Below, piece by piece: positions 12,143 through 23,502 of a DNA stretch of 64,000 nucleotides. The first letter of the stretch is position 1; each line of letters opens with the position of its first letter. The notes beneath the pieces were generated by a model. The model was not told the DNA's origin and did not search any database. It saw only the letters and a program-made list of their open reading frames with translations. The position numbers and the translations under genes were made by a program. The DNA is from Alligator mississippiensis (lineage: Eukaryota > Chordata > Crocodylia > Alligatoridae), in assembly GCF_030867095.1 (NCBI RefSeq), contig NC_081832.1, forward strand, positions 60,187,444 to 60,251,443. Reading direction: 5' to 3'.

Positions 12143-12500
12143 CAGTCCACACGGGTACAGCATGAGGTTAGGGAAGCAGGAAGCAGCTGAAACAGGGATG
12201 GCTCAGGAGAATGGAGCTAGAACAAAGAAAGATGTTCTCCTTTGTATTCCCAGAGACCCCGTCTCCCTCCCGCCCCTTGCTCTCTCCTGTTCAGCATCCT
12301 TATGCTGTGTTTCCATAGTCAAAAAGCACAACTGAGTCCTGAATCTTTGCACGCAGGAAGATCCTACATGCTCCAGGTAAAAGAATCAAAATTTTCAGGA
12401 CATAACCCATGCTCAGTTGAATAAGTCAGGAAGCTTATACTGGCTGTCAACTTAAATGCAGGGAGTAATATTTTATTATTGAGATAAGGCAGTCACTTAC

Positions 12501-12637
12501 TGTGCACTTCTTGCATCATCGAATCTAGGCTTGAGATATACGTCTGTGTCTTGCTTCTGATGTGTGCAATTGTTATTTGACTCAGCTGTGTTGCCAACAC
12601 ATCTATGCTGTCAATGCTGAAATCCTGATTCTCAATC
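12501..12637 (-). CDS. Gene A exon 5 (137 bp)
   Basis: Completes an Arg codon and reads [17 protein letters not shown] to [10 protein letters not shown], then one spare base, with donor GTAAGT. The QDFSIDSI start matches QDFKVDDM of gene B and QDFSIDYM of gene C. If the intron were retained, translation would stop after two further residues. Confidence 0.8.
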
Positions 12638-15600
12638 CTAGGGCACCCAAAAAGTCATGTAATCAACACTGTAGCCCTTACAAAGTTAAGTATCTCTGAA
12701 GTTAGGTGAGTGCCTATTAACAGTAGAATATAAAAAGATGAGGGCAGTTTGATAACATAAAGTACAGGAGAAGTGTTCTGTACCGAGACTACTCTTAGGG
12801 CAGGCGGTATTAGTAACAGTATTTAACACGGGGCTATCCAACTGAAAAATTGATGGCTGCATGCAGCCTGCAAGAGGTTAATATGCAGCTCCCAGGCTCC
12901 TGCCCAGCCACTGCCCACCCCCTTGACTCCTGCTGTTATGGTGGCTAGGCTCTCCAGGCTTCCCCTTCTCTGACTTCTGGTTTCTGCCCTTGCTCCTAGG
13001 ATGAGTCAGTGAGAGGGAGCTGGGCGTGTAGCACGGAAAGAGCTGAGCTGCTTGTATGGTGTAGCCCCAGTGTCTGAGGCCCGTGGGGCATGTGGTACTG
13101 CACAGTCCAGAACTTGGACAGCCCTGATTTAGCAGCAGTATCTATTAGAACTAGGTGGGTAGAAAACCAGAGACACTTTTTTTTTTCAGATATATTTGTA
13201 AAAACAAAAATATTTGCAGATGTATTTGTATATTTGATATATTTCCAATTGTTGACTAGCTGCATTACTGAACATTATTATAGCTAAGGTGATTGACCAC
13301 CATTGTGCTGAAAGGGGATGATAAACTGGTTCCTGTCACTGGACAATGTGCCTGTAATGGGAGTGCACTTGAGGGGTAGCAGGGTACAGTGTGTGTCTTG
13401 CGCCCCTTGCCAGCTGAAGGGCACTAGGCAGCTGTGGTATGGAAATGCTGTTGAGCTCTTGGAAAGTGATTTACTCCCTGGGTACAGCTACACAAGATGT
13501 TTACTGCACAATTCAGTAATTAACTGTGCAGTAAACAACTCAGTATCTACATATGCACCCCTATTAGGGCACACAAAAGTAATAAACTCCACAGCAGGGT
13601 AGGACTTGTAAATACAAGTCCTACCCTGCTGCAGAGATTGTTTTGTGCACAGTAATGCTCATGTAGACACTGCCCTGGCTGGCTGGGGCACAAGGGTGCT
13701 TCAGTGTGGGGGCTACCCACTGGCTAGTCCCACACTGAAGCACCTTCATACCCCAACCAGCCCCTCGTAGCACACCGAGTCTGGTTTGAGCAGCCCTAGG
13801 CTGGCAGGTTGACTCCCTGGATGCCTGCCAGCTGGGGCTGCTGCAACTGGGCCAACTGTGCTGTGGTCCAGGTGCACATGTAAAATATGTGCCCAAGAGC
13901 TCCGCAAGTTTTTGCTGAGTATTAATGGTTCATGTAGATGCTCCCCCTGTAAACTACACTGCATTGACTTCAGGCAGGGGCATGAAAGGATGTGCGTGAA
14001 CTGCAATACCCCCGGAGGAACCCTGGGGGGCACTGTGACTCAAAGCCAAAATCACCATTCATGCTGGCCAAGTCGCAACTTGATGCTAATTCTCTCACGT
14101 GGAAAGGTGACATTCTGAAATACAAATCCAAGTGTGAACTGACTTTCCACGTGACCCTAAGGAGCCTTGTCTATCATCTTCCTGTACTGCAGCAACCCTG
14201 TGGTATATCTTAGATTTTTATTATTTATTACACCTATGAATTAGTTTGCTGAACAGCAGCTAGTGTGTTTGGTAGAAAATTAGAATTTAATAATTAAATG
14301 CCTCAATTGCAACAGGAGGCATAAAAACACTAAGACTAGTCTAACTCTCCTCAAGTAGAAAAGGCAGCCCATCTATTGGGAAATGGAACAGCCACAAACC
14401 CAGCCAATTAACCCTTACACCAAAAGAGAGCCCTGTGTCTTGTTTTAAATGCACTACTCTTACATGATCCACTGTTGTGGCTCAGCAGTAGGAGCCTTGT
14501 CTGCCCTGTGGGAGACCCAGGATCAATTCCTGCATGCACATCTAAGTACAGCCAGTGAGGCACTGAATGTCTGGACTTAGTCTAGCCTTTGATTCGGTCT
14601 AAAGAGGGGCATGGAAGATCTGGGCAGCCTTCACTCCTCCATACTCCTGCCTAGGTATAAGCATGGAAGGTCCTGGTGACCTCTCATGCATACGCCATAC
14701 ACCAGGAGCATGGATGGCTGCCTATTACCAGCTTTATGCAAAAGCATCATATAAAGATGCTGGAGTGTCACTCCACACAGATAAACCTTACATTGTGCTC
14801 GCCTCTCATAAATGCATTAATAACAAGCAACAGATGAGGATTTCTGTGGGAGACATCTGGTGGACTTGTATAGTTGGGAAGGATGTAGACAAGTTTTTGG
14901 GTACCAAGTACCCTTCATTAGGTCTTGGAAAGGAACAGAAACTTTCATCACAGTTGAGTGACCAGCCAGCTGCTCAAGAAACTGAACACTAAGGGGGCAT
15001 CATTGGAACTACAAGTGACTATTCACTGCTGTTAACTTGAGAAGGATGAATTCTGACCCGCCCAGGGCTTTGTTTGACTAAACTTCAAGCCTTGATTTCT
15101 TGACCATTGGGCTTTAGAATAATTGTGAGGGATGCAGAGAGAGGTTTAGTGTTGCCAACGCACTATCAGACTAAAAAACAAGATAAATGTTCTGGAGTGG
15201 GACTTACCTGTCCTTCACTGACTTAAATTCCTACAAAATAAACAGATGTAAAAGTATGCTTTAGAATGATCTGGAAACAGAGCACCTTTTAAATATTCAT
15301 TCACCAATAAGCGCCAAAAGCATCTGCTTACTCTGAGGAAGAGAAAGGAGTCTGTCTGCCCTCTCATCATCTGCAATTCCTGAAGACTCTGTGTAGCTTT
15401 GTCTCTCTGCTCTTCCATTTGCTTCTTCACTTTGAGAAGGTCAGCCTGCTGCTTTTTCTCATTGGATTGTATGTCACACAGGATCTGCTTCTCTTTCTGC
15501 TCCACCTCTGTCTTGATCTCCTTGAAAAGGTTGGACAGCTGAGTAGTTAAGGTTTTCGTATTGATCTAGAAGTGATAAGGCAATTAGTGTACTTATTTAT

Positions 15601-18600
15601 TAATGATTAAAATATCTCCATTTTGTAGTAAGAACGAACAAAGGAACTTGGGTCACTCTAAGTCCATTTCCCCCATAATCACATCGTGAATGTTTAGTTC
15701 AAAAGGGCCACAAAAGCATCAACTCTGCTTCTAGTCTGATACTGCAATCCCCCAAGTACCTGTAAATATCCTATAAGAGACCTAGAAAAGTTAGCACAAA
15801 GACCTCAGAAACCTCAGTTTCCTTGAGGAAGAGAGCACAAAAGATCAAGGGTGCTGTCAATGCTACGGACCTACGTGATGAGAGGGAATTTATTAAGAAA
15901 AATATGCCCAGACGATCCCAGGTAGTGGAGCAAGCCTCTTGCTACAGTGCAAGGCAAAAAACCCCAGTGATTTCTGCCATTTAAACCTGGAAGAAAATCC
16001 TTACTTGTTTGCCAATCTGGTAATTGGTTTAATGCTGAACATGTGAGTAAGATGCACCAGAGAAGATTTGCAGTGCTAGTAAAAACACCAGTCCAACATG
16101 CCAGCTCTAGCCATGGCAAATTTCTGATCCTTCAGAGAAAGCAAAAAATGCCTTCCCTATACACCGGAAGGGGGAAAAAGTGCTTCCTGATCCTCCCAAA
16201 CAACCAACAGAAGCCCTGAAGCATGGAGTTCATCGACTGAATACAGTATAAACATAGTGCAGCAAGGGTCATCACAGCTACCCAGCCTGATCTTCCTTAC
16301 CACCAGTAAGGAGATAAAAATTTAAAACTTACTTGCCTACAGTATCCCTGAGTAATCAGTGTTTTCTGAAAATTATCCTGATGTGATGACAGGAAGGAAA
16401 GCAGAGAAAACTCTGAGAATAAGAATCTCGCATTGGTTTATACTGAAAATCCCACCCTCTTATATAGATCTTTGTTAACAGAGAAAGCAAGCTTTAAAAC
16501 ATGAAAACTTTAAAAGCGTTATGTTATACAGAAAGCACTGGCTTTCAGTTTGGAGCCACATAAGCTGTCAGCATTAACCGAAGAGCCACATGACATATAC
16601 ACCCTTAGGTGAACTGCAGCATGCACATTCCAGTTCAAAGGAAAAACCTATAGTATGTTGTTAGTTAATATAAACATAAGCCAACAGGACTGTTGCACTG
16701 CTCAATATGGGCAGGAGAAAAAAAATAGAAATAAACTTTGATAACCAGTTCAGCTACAGGCTGCAGGTGGTAAGTTGAAGAACCAACGGTGGCTTGTGCA
16801 CTGCTGTTCAAATATTGCTGAGTGGTTTGTATAGTGAGCAGAAAAAGGAGCTGGGAGACAGGAAGTACTCCTGGGTTCTGTTCTTGACTTTGCTTTGTGC
16901 CTTTGCTCAAGTCACTTAGCCTCTCTGTACCTCAATTTTATCTAGTTGTAAAGTGGGAAGAAGAAGAATCTATTTTGCATAAAGAGCAGAGTGAGAATTA
17001 ACTGTTGATTGAAGATGGGCAGATTGACTTTATTGAGAGGGGATGCATCTACATGAGTCGTTAACGCACAGCAATAGCTGTGAAGTTTTTGCTGTTTATT
17101 GCTCCCGTGAAGCTCCCAGGTGCACAATTTACACATGTCCCTTGATTGCAGCACACTGAGCCAGGTCACAGGAACCCCCGCTGGTGGACATGTAGGGGGT
17201 CAACCTGCCAGCCCAAGGCTGCTCCTACCAGTCTCAGTGTGCTGTGGAGGGGTTGCCTGGGGCACAAGGGTGCTCAGTGCGGGGCTAGCTTGCAGGCAGC
17301 CCCCACACTGAAGCACCCTCATGGCCCAGCTAACGGTGGCATCTACGCATGCACTGCTGCACATGAAAAAGCTTTGCAGCAGGGTATACTGTATCCTACC
17401 CTGCTGCAGTGTTTATTAGCTTCATGAACCCTAATAGGGGCACACGTGGAGACGCTGAGATGTTTACTGCATGTTTAATTAGTCAACTGCACAGTAAATG
17501 TCTTGTACAGACGTGCCCAGTACCTGATCCTAGTGTGAATTACGGTAATTTACATATTCAGCCCCAAAGTGCTTTGAGACCTGAGTAAGACAAGCAAAAC
17601 AGAAACACCAATAAATATGTCTTCACTTTTTGTAGGGTAGGGCACAATACAGTTCCTTTCTCTGAACTAACTACATCTAGTCCATTCAGATCCTGGCTGA
17701 ACATGAGGTGAAATTGCTCTTCCATAACTGCTAGCAATTGCAGAGGCCTGTACTAGTGGTACACGCTTAGCATTGGATTGTCTTCACAGGCTGTCAGTCT
17801 GAAAGGTTGCTAGAAACAAAACCTGCTCAGAAACACCATTATTTATTTCTCACAGATCATTAAAGAAAGATGCTTTGAATTAGCTGGGAACCAGGGACAA
17901 ACCTTGAGCTGATTCTCACTCTTCTGTAGCTCCTCCAAGGCTTTATTCAGGGCACTTCTGTTTTCCCTTATTGATTTCACAGTCTCAGATAGAACAGCCT
18001 AGTTAAAGGGAAAACAGCATCACGCATTGCAAAGGGAACGTAGCATAGGTAGTTTCATAACAGGCTGGCACTTTCATGGAGCTGATGAACGAGTAAATGA
18101 CCTTTTTATCCATCTCCTGTGGTAGGCACCAGATTGTTTACAGTGAGCCACGTAGTAAAGAAGTGTCCCCAGCCCTCTCACTGCTCCGTGGATTTGTGGA
18201 AAGCTAGACACTTGTGGAATCCATAAAGTCAGAAATATCCATCCATCCATCCATCCATCCATCCATCCATCCATCCATCCATCCATCCATCCATCCATCC
18301 ATCCAAGATACTGTAAGTTAAGAAGTGGAGGAGTATAAATCCTCACTTACCAATAAGGCCCCATTCCTGCAGACTTTGACACATAATAAATTTACACAGA
18401 TCAGTTCTGTTAAATTCATGAGTCAGCATTTGCAAGATCTGGGAAAAAGTTATAGTTATAGTTAAAGCATGGATGGTTTTGTGAAACTGGCCCGAGATTT
18501 GTAACTATATGAATTTAGCTAATTATTTACATGGCTATCAAAAATATCCATGGTGCTCATTAATTTTGACAAACTTTGAAGGGCATATTAAACTTGAGGC

Positions 18601-21197
18601 CATTGGAGTTAAGAACATTTTTCACCATTATTTATCAGAGGGAGGCATGTGTTGGGAGAAACATTATCCTATCTCTGCCTTCTGAGAGGTTTCAACACCC
18701 AAAGTTTCCAGTGATGTCTGATTTCAGAAACAAGGTGCTGGACTAAACAGCATATGAGTCTCATCCAGTCAAGGAATTCCTGTCTTCCTTTGATAACAGG
18801 TTAGACCTTCCATGTGACATTTGCCAAAAGCAGGACAGATTTTAAGCTTTGAAAAATTAAAAGACAGGGAGATACCAAGTCCTTTGGATGTTATTTTGCA
18901 GCAGGCACTTCCTGAATTTCATCTTGAGCTGTCGTACTCCTGACTTTCCTCGGTATCCATCATACATAAAACAAACCCAACAATTCAGAGGCTAGCTGAG
19001 CCGCTAGCATCAAGGATGCAAGTCCTGGGCATTTGACTAGTTACACTCTTCTACTGGATTTGAAGGTCAAGGAACATTCTTCTGCTCTCTACACCATGGA
19101 GCTACTCAGACCATCCTGCAAAATCAAGATGAGCCCAAACTGGAAAATTTTCTTTAGTGTCACCTCTGACTTTTTATCCTGCTTGCGGGAGAAGGATGGT
19201 TCCCAATTCATAGAACCCAGGTGAATGCTTCTGGCTAATTTCTACTGCCCTCAAGAGGTTGTGACCTGTTCTCTGCCCCTCACCAGAATAATCCAGACCT
19301 TTGCTACCTCCAGAGTGGGTTCCTATAATGAGTTTATACACAGCCACCAACCGAAGCCCCACTTGGTAACTTTAGATGCGGTACAGAATGTAGCTGCCCT
19401 GTATTGATGCTCCCTGGAGGCATGTTATATCATTGTTCCTAACCCTATACTGGCCTTCACCTAATTTAATGGGTGCACTTCAAGGAATTAATTTTGACCT
19501 ATATGTCATAGAGTTCTGGGTACCTCAGAGCAACACCCTTCTCAGAATCATCCCAGAGCTGTTGAGAGCAGCAGAGATGGTCAAGCTAAAAATCCTGACC
19601 AGAATCGGGGGGCTTGGGGGATGCTGGCAGAATGTTCTTGGTAAAGCACTGACCTAGCTTCCCCACCCAAAGCCCAAGAGAGTCATTGTAGTAACTGAGC
19701 AATTATAGAGTTAAAGTGTTAGCCCTTATTATTATGGGATGGAGCTTGAGACCAGAACTCCACCCTCTGTTGATCCAGTTACTTCCATTTGCCAAGTTAG
19801 GTGTTGTTTATTCCTAAATAAAACAGCCTGAGGTTTTGGGCCTGGAAAAAAGTAAGTCTTAGTATTCCTCGTTAAGTAAGGAACTTAACAGTCGTGATAG
19901 TCGATTTCCAGCTATATCACAAGGGTTAACTAGCCTCTGCATGGGTAAGGACACTCACTATTAATCTTGCCAGGTAAGATTAACCATATTTAGCTGCATA
20001 ACCTTAACAGTTTGCATGCACGCCTGTGCTGAACAGTGACTGACCCTGCAGTGAGCACATGGAAGGCATGCATTTACCAAGTCACATTACATAAATTGGT
20101 AGGTCCTGGATTTGAACCCTCCTTCCTGAGACCCCTATAGCCCTTGCGGTCCAGGCCTGACCAATGAGGTTTTGCATTATCCAGAACAGAAGCAGTTGCA
20201 TCTTTTGCCCCTCTCTGCCCCCAGCCCACAAATGATGATGCCCCCATCATGCTTTGATACTGTTATCCTCATGCCTTGCTACAATGTTTGCCTCCTGTCT
20301 CTAACCCAGTCTGACACAGCTCATTAAAAGACACAGTCAGGACTAAGTTGTAGTGCCCTTATCACCTACTTTCTCAGAACGCTGAGACCACTTAGAGACG
20401 GGGTTACCTCCTTCCTCTCCGATCCCCTTCCCTGAATTCTTTGTGGCAACCCTACTGCGCCCACACTCCACACTCAAGGTGTGACGATGTGCTTGCTGGG
20501 TGGCCTCACTGGAGCTTTAGATAATCATTTGCCCTGAAATTTGCACCCACAGAGTAAAGACAGGCTGAAAGCCCCTTACCAGTTCCTGGTCATATGCTTC
20601 CTTCATGGTGATGACACTGTGGCCCTTGTGAGAGCCTGCGATGGAGCACAACACACAGATATAGGTCTCGTCATCTTCGCAGTAGCACTCCAGGAGCTTG
20701 CTGTGTTCACGGCACTTCCTGTCCTCCAGGGAGCAGCCAACAGTGACTTCCACCAAGACGTGGTCTCTTTGTAAAATCTTGGTATTGTGTTTGGTCAGGT
20801 GAGCTTGGCACAAAGATGCCTCACAGGTCAGGCAGATTTTCACTGCTGTCTGAGACTGCTCCAGGCAGAAATCGCAGGGAACCATCTTTTTCTGAGTGCC
20901 TTTCTCCTTGCCCTGCTTTCCCTTTGAAACGGTGGCCTTAAACGTCTCCACGATACTGCAGAGCTGGAAATTCTTATGCAGCTCCAGGAAGGGCCCCAGC
21001 TCGACCTTGCACATGGGGCAGAAGTAGGTGGTCTTGGACTGCTGCTGGGCATTCAGGGCTTTCTGGATGCATTCTTTGCAGAAGCTGTGGCCACAGGTCA
21101 GGGAAACGGGGTTTCTGTAGAGGCACAGACAGACAGGGCAGCTGAGCTCATCTTCCAAGTCTGCAGCCTTGCTAAACTCTTCCTTTGCCTCTGCCAT
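12501..21197 (-). CDS. Gene A: TRIM25-like RING/B-box/coiled-coil E3 ligase, no SPRY exon found
   Basis: Minus-strand spliced gene. I place exons at 20580-21197 (618 bp), 17903-17998 (96), 15332-15565 (234), 15208-15230 (23) and 12501-12637 (137), all with AG/GT borders and an open, phase-consistent frame of 369 residues plus one base. ATG at 21197 (TCTCTATGG). Residues 20-63 form a C3HC4 RING (C20, C23, C35, H37, C40, C43, C60, C63). B-box 1 spans about 108-137 and B-box 2 about 162-193. The 96 and 234 bp exons code a Glu/Gln/Lys-rich coiled coil for dimerisation. Proteins of this family act as cytosolic ubiquitin (and for TRIM25, ISG15) ligases in antiviral RIG-I signalling; here that is inferred from family. 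The last exon ends in phase 1, so at least one more exon is expected, yet I find no PRY-SPRY in 1-12500. Either it is degraded or lost, or the transcript ends otherwise. Confidence 0.8.
12829..13126. mobile_element. Non-autonomous hAT element with 8-bp target duplication, in gene A intron 4
   Basis: Flanked by ATTTAACA (12821-12828) and ATTTAGCA (13127-13134), 7 of 8 matching. The ends CGGGGCTATCCAACTG and, inverted, CAGGGCTGTCCAAGTT are typical hAT termini. 298 bp of non-coding GC-rich interior. Confidence 0.8.
13480..13946. mobile_element. Inverted-repeat DNA element, family 2
   Basis: The ends GGGTACAGCTACACAAGATG and (inverted) GGGGGAGCATCTACATGA are loosely matching inverted repeats. 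The interior contains an internal palindrome (GGACTTGTAAATACAAGTCC at about 13601) with CCCTGCTGC arms. The same interior, inverted, is present at 17041-17520 and in part at 5435-5803. Lies in gene A intron 4. Confidence 0.6.
14463..14740 (+). mobile_element. tRNA-derived SINE
   Basis: The head looks like a tRNA-derived pol III promoter. An A-box-like GTGGCTCAGCAGTAGGAGC (about 14474-14492) is followed by a B-box-like GGATCAATTCC (about 14519-14529) at tRNA-like spacing. The downstream body to about 14740 is non-coding and its 3' end is not sharply defined. The sequence does not fold as an intact tRNA, so it is a SINE and not a tRNA gene. It lies in gene A intron 4, antisense to the gene. Confidence 0.55.
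15208..15230 (-). CDS. Gene A exon 4 (23 bp micro-exon)
   Basis: 23-bp exon coding EFKSVKD plus two bases of an Arg codon, between ...TTTTGTAG and CAG/GTAAGT. A 23-bp exon at this position is characteristic of TRIM genes with a C-terminal SPRY. It is too short for an open-reading-frame scan and was found from its splice sites and by comparison with the paralogs. Confidence 0.85.
15332..15565 (-). CDS. Gene A exon 3 (234 bp coiled coil)
   Basis: 78 codons from [17 protein letters not shown] to SFLFLR, acceptor ...CACTTCTAG and donor AGA/GTAAGC. Heptad-like Leu/Ile spacing with [18 protein letters not shown] fits the TRIM coiled coil. Exact length match (234 bp) with the equivalent exons of genes B and C. 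Confidence 0.9.
17041..17520. mobile_element. Inverted-repeat DNA element, family 2, in gene A intron 2
   Basis: In inverse orientation to the copy at 13480-13946. Shared segments include GATGCATCTACATGA, GGTCAACCTGCCAGCCCAAG, GGGGCACAAGGGTGC and CCTACCCTGCTGCAG, followed by ACTGCACAGTAAATGTCTTG near the right end. Non-coding. Confidence 0.6.
17903..17998 (-). CDS. Gene A exon 2 (96 bp coiled coil)
   Basis: 32 codons, [12 protein letters not shown] to [11 protein letters not shown], bordered by an acceptor ...TTTAACTAG and donor AAG/GTTTGT. The size of 96 bp and phase 0 are exactly those of exon 2 in genes B and C. The donor is weaker than consensus (GTTTGT). Confidence 0.85.
18237..18304. 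repeat. (ATCC)n microsatellite, 17 perfect units
   Basis: Uninterrupted tetranucleotide run in gene A intron 1, about 240 bp upstream of exon 2. The WMDG repeat frame read across it on the minus strand is an artefact. Confidence 0.97.
19300..19480 (+). mobile_element. Possible ancient L2/CR1-type LINE reverse-transcriptase fragment
   Basis: The plus strand reads [11 protein letters not shown] and, about 20 codons on in a shifted frame, LTLYWPSPN. This recalls the LQxVQNAAARL ... LHWLPV pair near the end of L2/CR1 reverse transcriptases, at a similar distance. It is heavily decayed and the similarity could be chance. In gene A intron 1. Confidence 0.25.
20580..21197 (-). CDS. Gene A exon 1: RING finger and two B-boxes
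   Basis: 206 codons from [10 protein letters not shown] to AYDQEL, ending in phase 0 at a consensus donor CTG/GTAAGG. It contains all eight RING ligands, the B-box 1 pattern CDFC...CLTC...CQAH and the B-box 2 pattern CREH...CYC...CVLC...H. Between RING and B-box 1 is a Lys-rich linker (about residues 87-105). Confidence 0.9.
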
Positions 21198-21235
21198 AGA
21201 GATAGAAAGACCAGTCTGGCCTGTTGCTGAGAAAT

Positions 21236-21245
21236 GAAACTGAAG
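21236..21245 (+). promoter_or_regulatory. ISRE/IRF-like motif upstream of gene A
   Basis: GAAACTGAAG matches the core GAAANNGAAA with one change and lies 39 bp 5' of the gene A ATG, within the run ATGAAACTGAAGGGGAAG. Related purine-rich strings (CTGAAGGG, CTGAAAGGGAAG) lie at equivalent places before genes B and C. TRIM25-type genes are interferon-stimulated, so a role in induction is plausible but untested. It may fall in the 5' UTR. Confidence 0.35.
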
Positions 21246-21918
21246 GGGAAGTTGCTGAGCTCAGTGCCAGATGCCAAATAAAGGAAGCCAAGCAAAACCA
21301 AGCAGGAAGTCTGAAAGACCTCCTCTTTCCCCATATAAGGGAGTCACAGAAACCTGCCTTCTGGGCTGTGTCTTCTCTGGCTGGAAATGGTAATAACTCC
21401 CCCCGCATCCCACAGGGGAATTCATTTCCCAGATTCTTTGTGTGCTTAGCTGAACCATTAATGTTGCACCACTGTAGCATTGCTACGCAGTCTGAGACAC
21501 CTCTGTCTGTTTCCAACCCTCTTTCCAATTTCAAATGACTGACGGGGTTGCAGGAAGCAGGCGATGGGAGTGAGGCTTCACTAACTCTGAGGGAAACGCT
21601 ACAAACACCCTGTCTCCTCCCTCCCCACCTCACCAAGAAAGTGGAAAAGAAACTTAAAATGAAACCCTTAAGCAAGCTTAGCAAGTCGCCCTTTTCTAAG
21701 TGAGGCCTGGTTGGGCTGAGCTAGCAACTTACTTTATTTTACTCAGCCTTAAAGTCCTCATCTTTCCAAAAGCAGGATGGATCACACAAACAATTCACAA
21801 GCAAAGACACAGTTTGGAGTTAGACCAGAAAATCTCTTGTAGTAAGTTGCTGACACACGCCTTGCATCCACACAGCTATAGAAGGGACTTGTGGCTGTTG
21901 GTAAACTGCTGACTACAG

Positions 21919-22344
21919 CAAGGCAGCTCAACCCTCAACCCGTGGGTCCACAGAGCCATAGCATCTGGCCCACAGGACTCCCCACGGGTCAGGAAATTTG
22001 GTGGCTGGGAAGCAATTGACATCACCACACATCCTCCGCTGCCAAATTTTCAAGCCCCATGTAGCTGGATTGGGGCCTGGCCTGGGCTGCTGCTGTGAGG
22101 CTGGATCCGGGTCTCCCTAACCCCTCTTGCAGCAGCTGGATTGGGCTCAGGCAACCCCCTGTTGTGGCCGGATGAGGCAGGCCACTGCCCCCGACCCTTA
22201 GGTGGCCAGAACAGACCTGGGCTGTTGCTGTGCCCCATGTGCTTCGCAGAACAGGCCCTTGCTATGCTTGCTCTGCACATCAGATCCAAACCACCAGCTA
22301 GATCTGGCTCACAAAGGACCTGGCACTGCCCATCTGACCCACTG
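21919..22344. mobile_element. Probable non-autonomous hAT-like element
   Basis: The segment starts with a hAT-like phrase (GGCAGCTCAACCCTC, then CCGTGGGTCCACAGAGCC) and ends in GACCCACTG. Flanks GACTACAG (21911-21918) and TACTAGAG (22345-22352) agree at 6 of 8 positions. The interior has degenerate GCTGGATTGG repeats. The ends are weak, so the class is tentative. Confidence 0.45.
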
Positions 22345-22352
22345 TACTAGAG

Positions 22353-23470
22353 TGTGTCGAAATAGGGTCCTATCACATTGAAGTTTGTAAGCCCCTCTAG
22401 CCATGGGCACAGCATACTACATTGGAGAAACCACACATAGCCACCCAGGGTAGCAGTACGTAGGTAGGTAAGTATGCTGGCCTGGTACATTTAGGGAACA
22501 CATGTTGGTGCATATTTGGTGACCATGGGTTTTTGGGGCCCTGCTGTGCCTGTATCATTCTTTCATGTTATTTTGTTGTATAACAGTGCAAAAGGCAAAG
22601 GAGGGGCACTTTCTTTTACAGCTGAACAAGGAACTTTACGAGCATACACAAACCAGCATTATCTATAATGCTGCTCAGTCACTCCCCCTCCTTACCAACT
22701 ACAGAACTTCTACCTCGAAGCTCCTGAGGCCCTGACCTGCCTGGTGTCCTAGTTCCCCTTTACAAATACAGTGCGCCTCTCCTTATGGGGGAAGACGGCC
22801 AGGGGTACAACATAATCTCCCGTTTCTGATCCCCTGGAATTTTGGTAGGAAAGACAGCACAGGCTTGAACTGTGGCGCTTCCTGCCAGATGAGGTTCTCC
22901 CTTCAAGGGATTCTGGGGCCAAGGATAGTCCAGATGTATGTTGCATCATCAGAACCATGTGCAAGGAGGGGTGACCCAGGTGACAGGGATAGAGTTGGCA
23001 TACAGCCCTGTAGAAATTTTGCTGGCTTTCTACAGGTCGCCCTGGCTCACAGGACTGTAGATCAGTTGTTCTGGCCAGCCTACAATGCAGCAACCCCCCC
23101 ACAGACAAGTTTAAATGAACCTGATGGGGATCTGTTTTCTAAGGCCTTTCCTACAAATTCAGTGAGGAAGGGACCTATCCAGTCCCCAAGTCAGCGTGTA
23201 ATGAGACTATGGTTGTTCCTTCCTTTATTATTGCCTTTGCTGGGAATATTAGTGCATATTTTGGTGGGAGGTTTAGTACTCTATGAACCTTTGGCCTCTT
23301 GTGATGAATGTGAAATGTAATTAAATAATTAGAACCAATCCTTCTCCACCACCATGTCACACACCCTTTCCCAGCAAAGCCTACAAGCAGTTAACTTCAT
23401 ATCCAGAAGCTGTGGGCTAGGCCAAGTAACAAGAAGAGATACAGCTCAGACAAAAGACAGCCACTCTACC
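22353..23470. other. Spacer between genes A and B; one unexplained membrane-type ORF
   Basis: No recognised gene. The plus-strand frame 22865-23320 (151 codons) ends in a strongly hydrophobic segment (LWLFLPLLLPLLGILVHIL, then VGGLVLYEP) followed by a short Cys/Glu tail. The upstream part is low-quality coding sequence. It is reported as a finding and not called as a gene. Confidence 0.3.
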
Positions 23471-23496
23471 AAGGCTTTGGATACACATGCAATGTT

Positions 23497-23502
23497 TTTA
23501 TT
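23497..23502 (-). terminator. Candidate polyadenylation signal of gene B
   Basis: AATAAA on the minus strand (TTTATT on plus) about 1.05 kb after the gene B stop. It is the first canonical hexamer I see downstream of that stop, so it would define a 3' UTR of about 1.1 kb. Confidence 0.4.

Noticed and set aside
14463-14540. tRNA gene
   Set aside because: A- and B-box-like motifs are present, but stems of a functional tRNA do not pair and a SINE body follows.
18074-18346. WMDG tandem-repeat protein frame
   Set aside because: Translation of an ATCC microsatellite in gene A intron 1.
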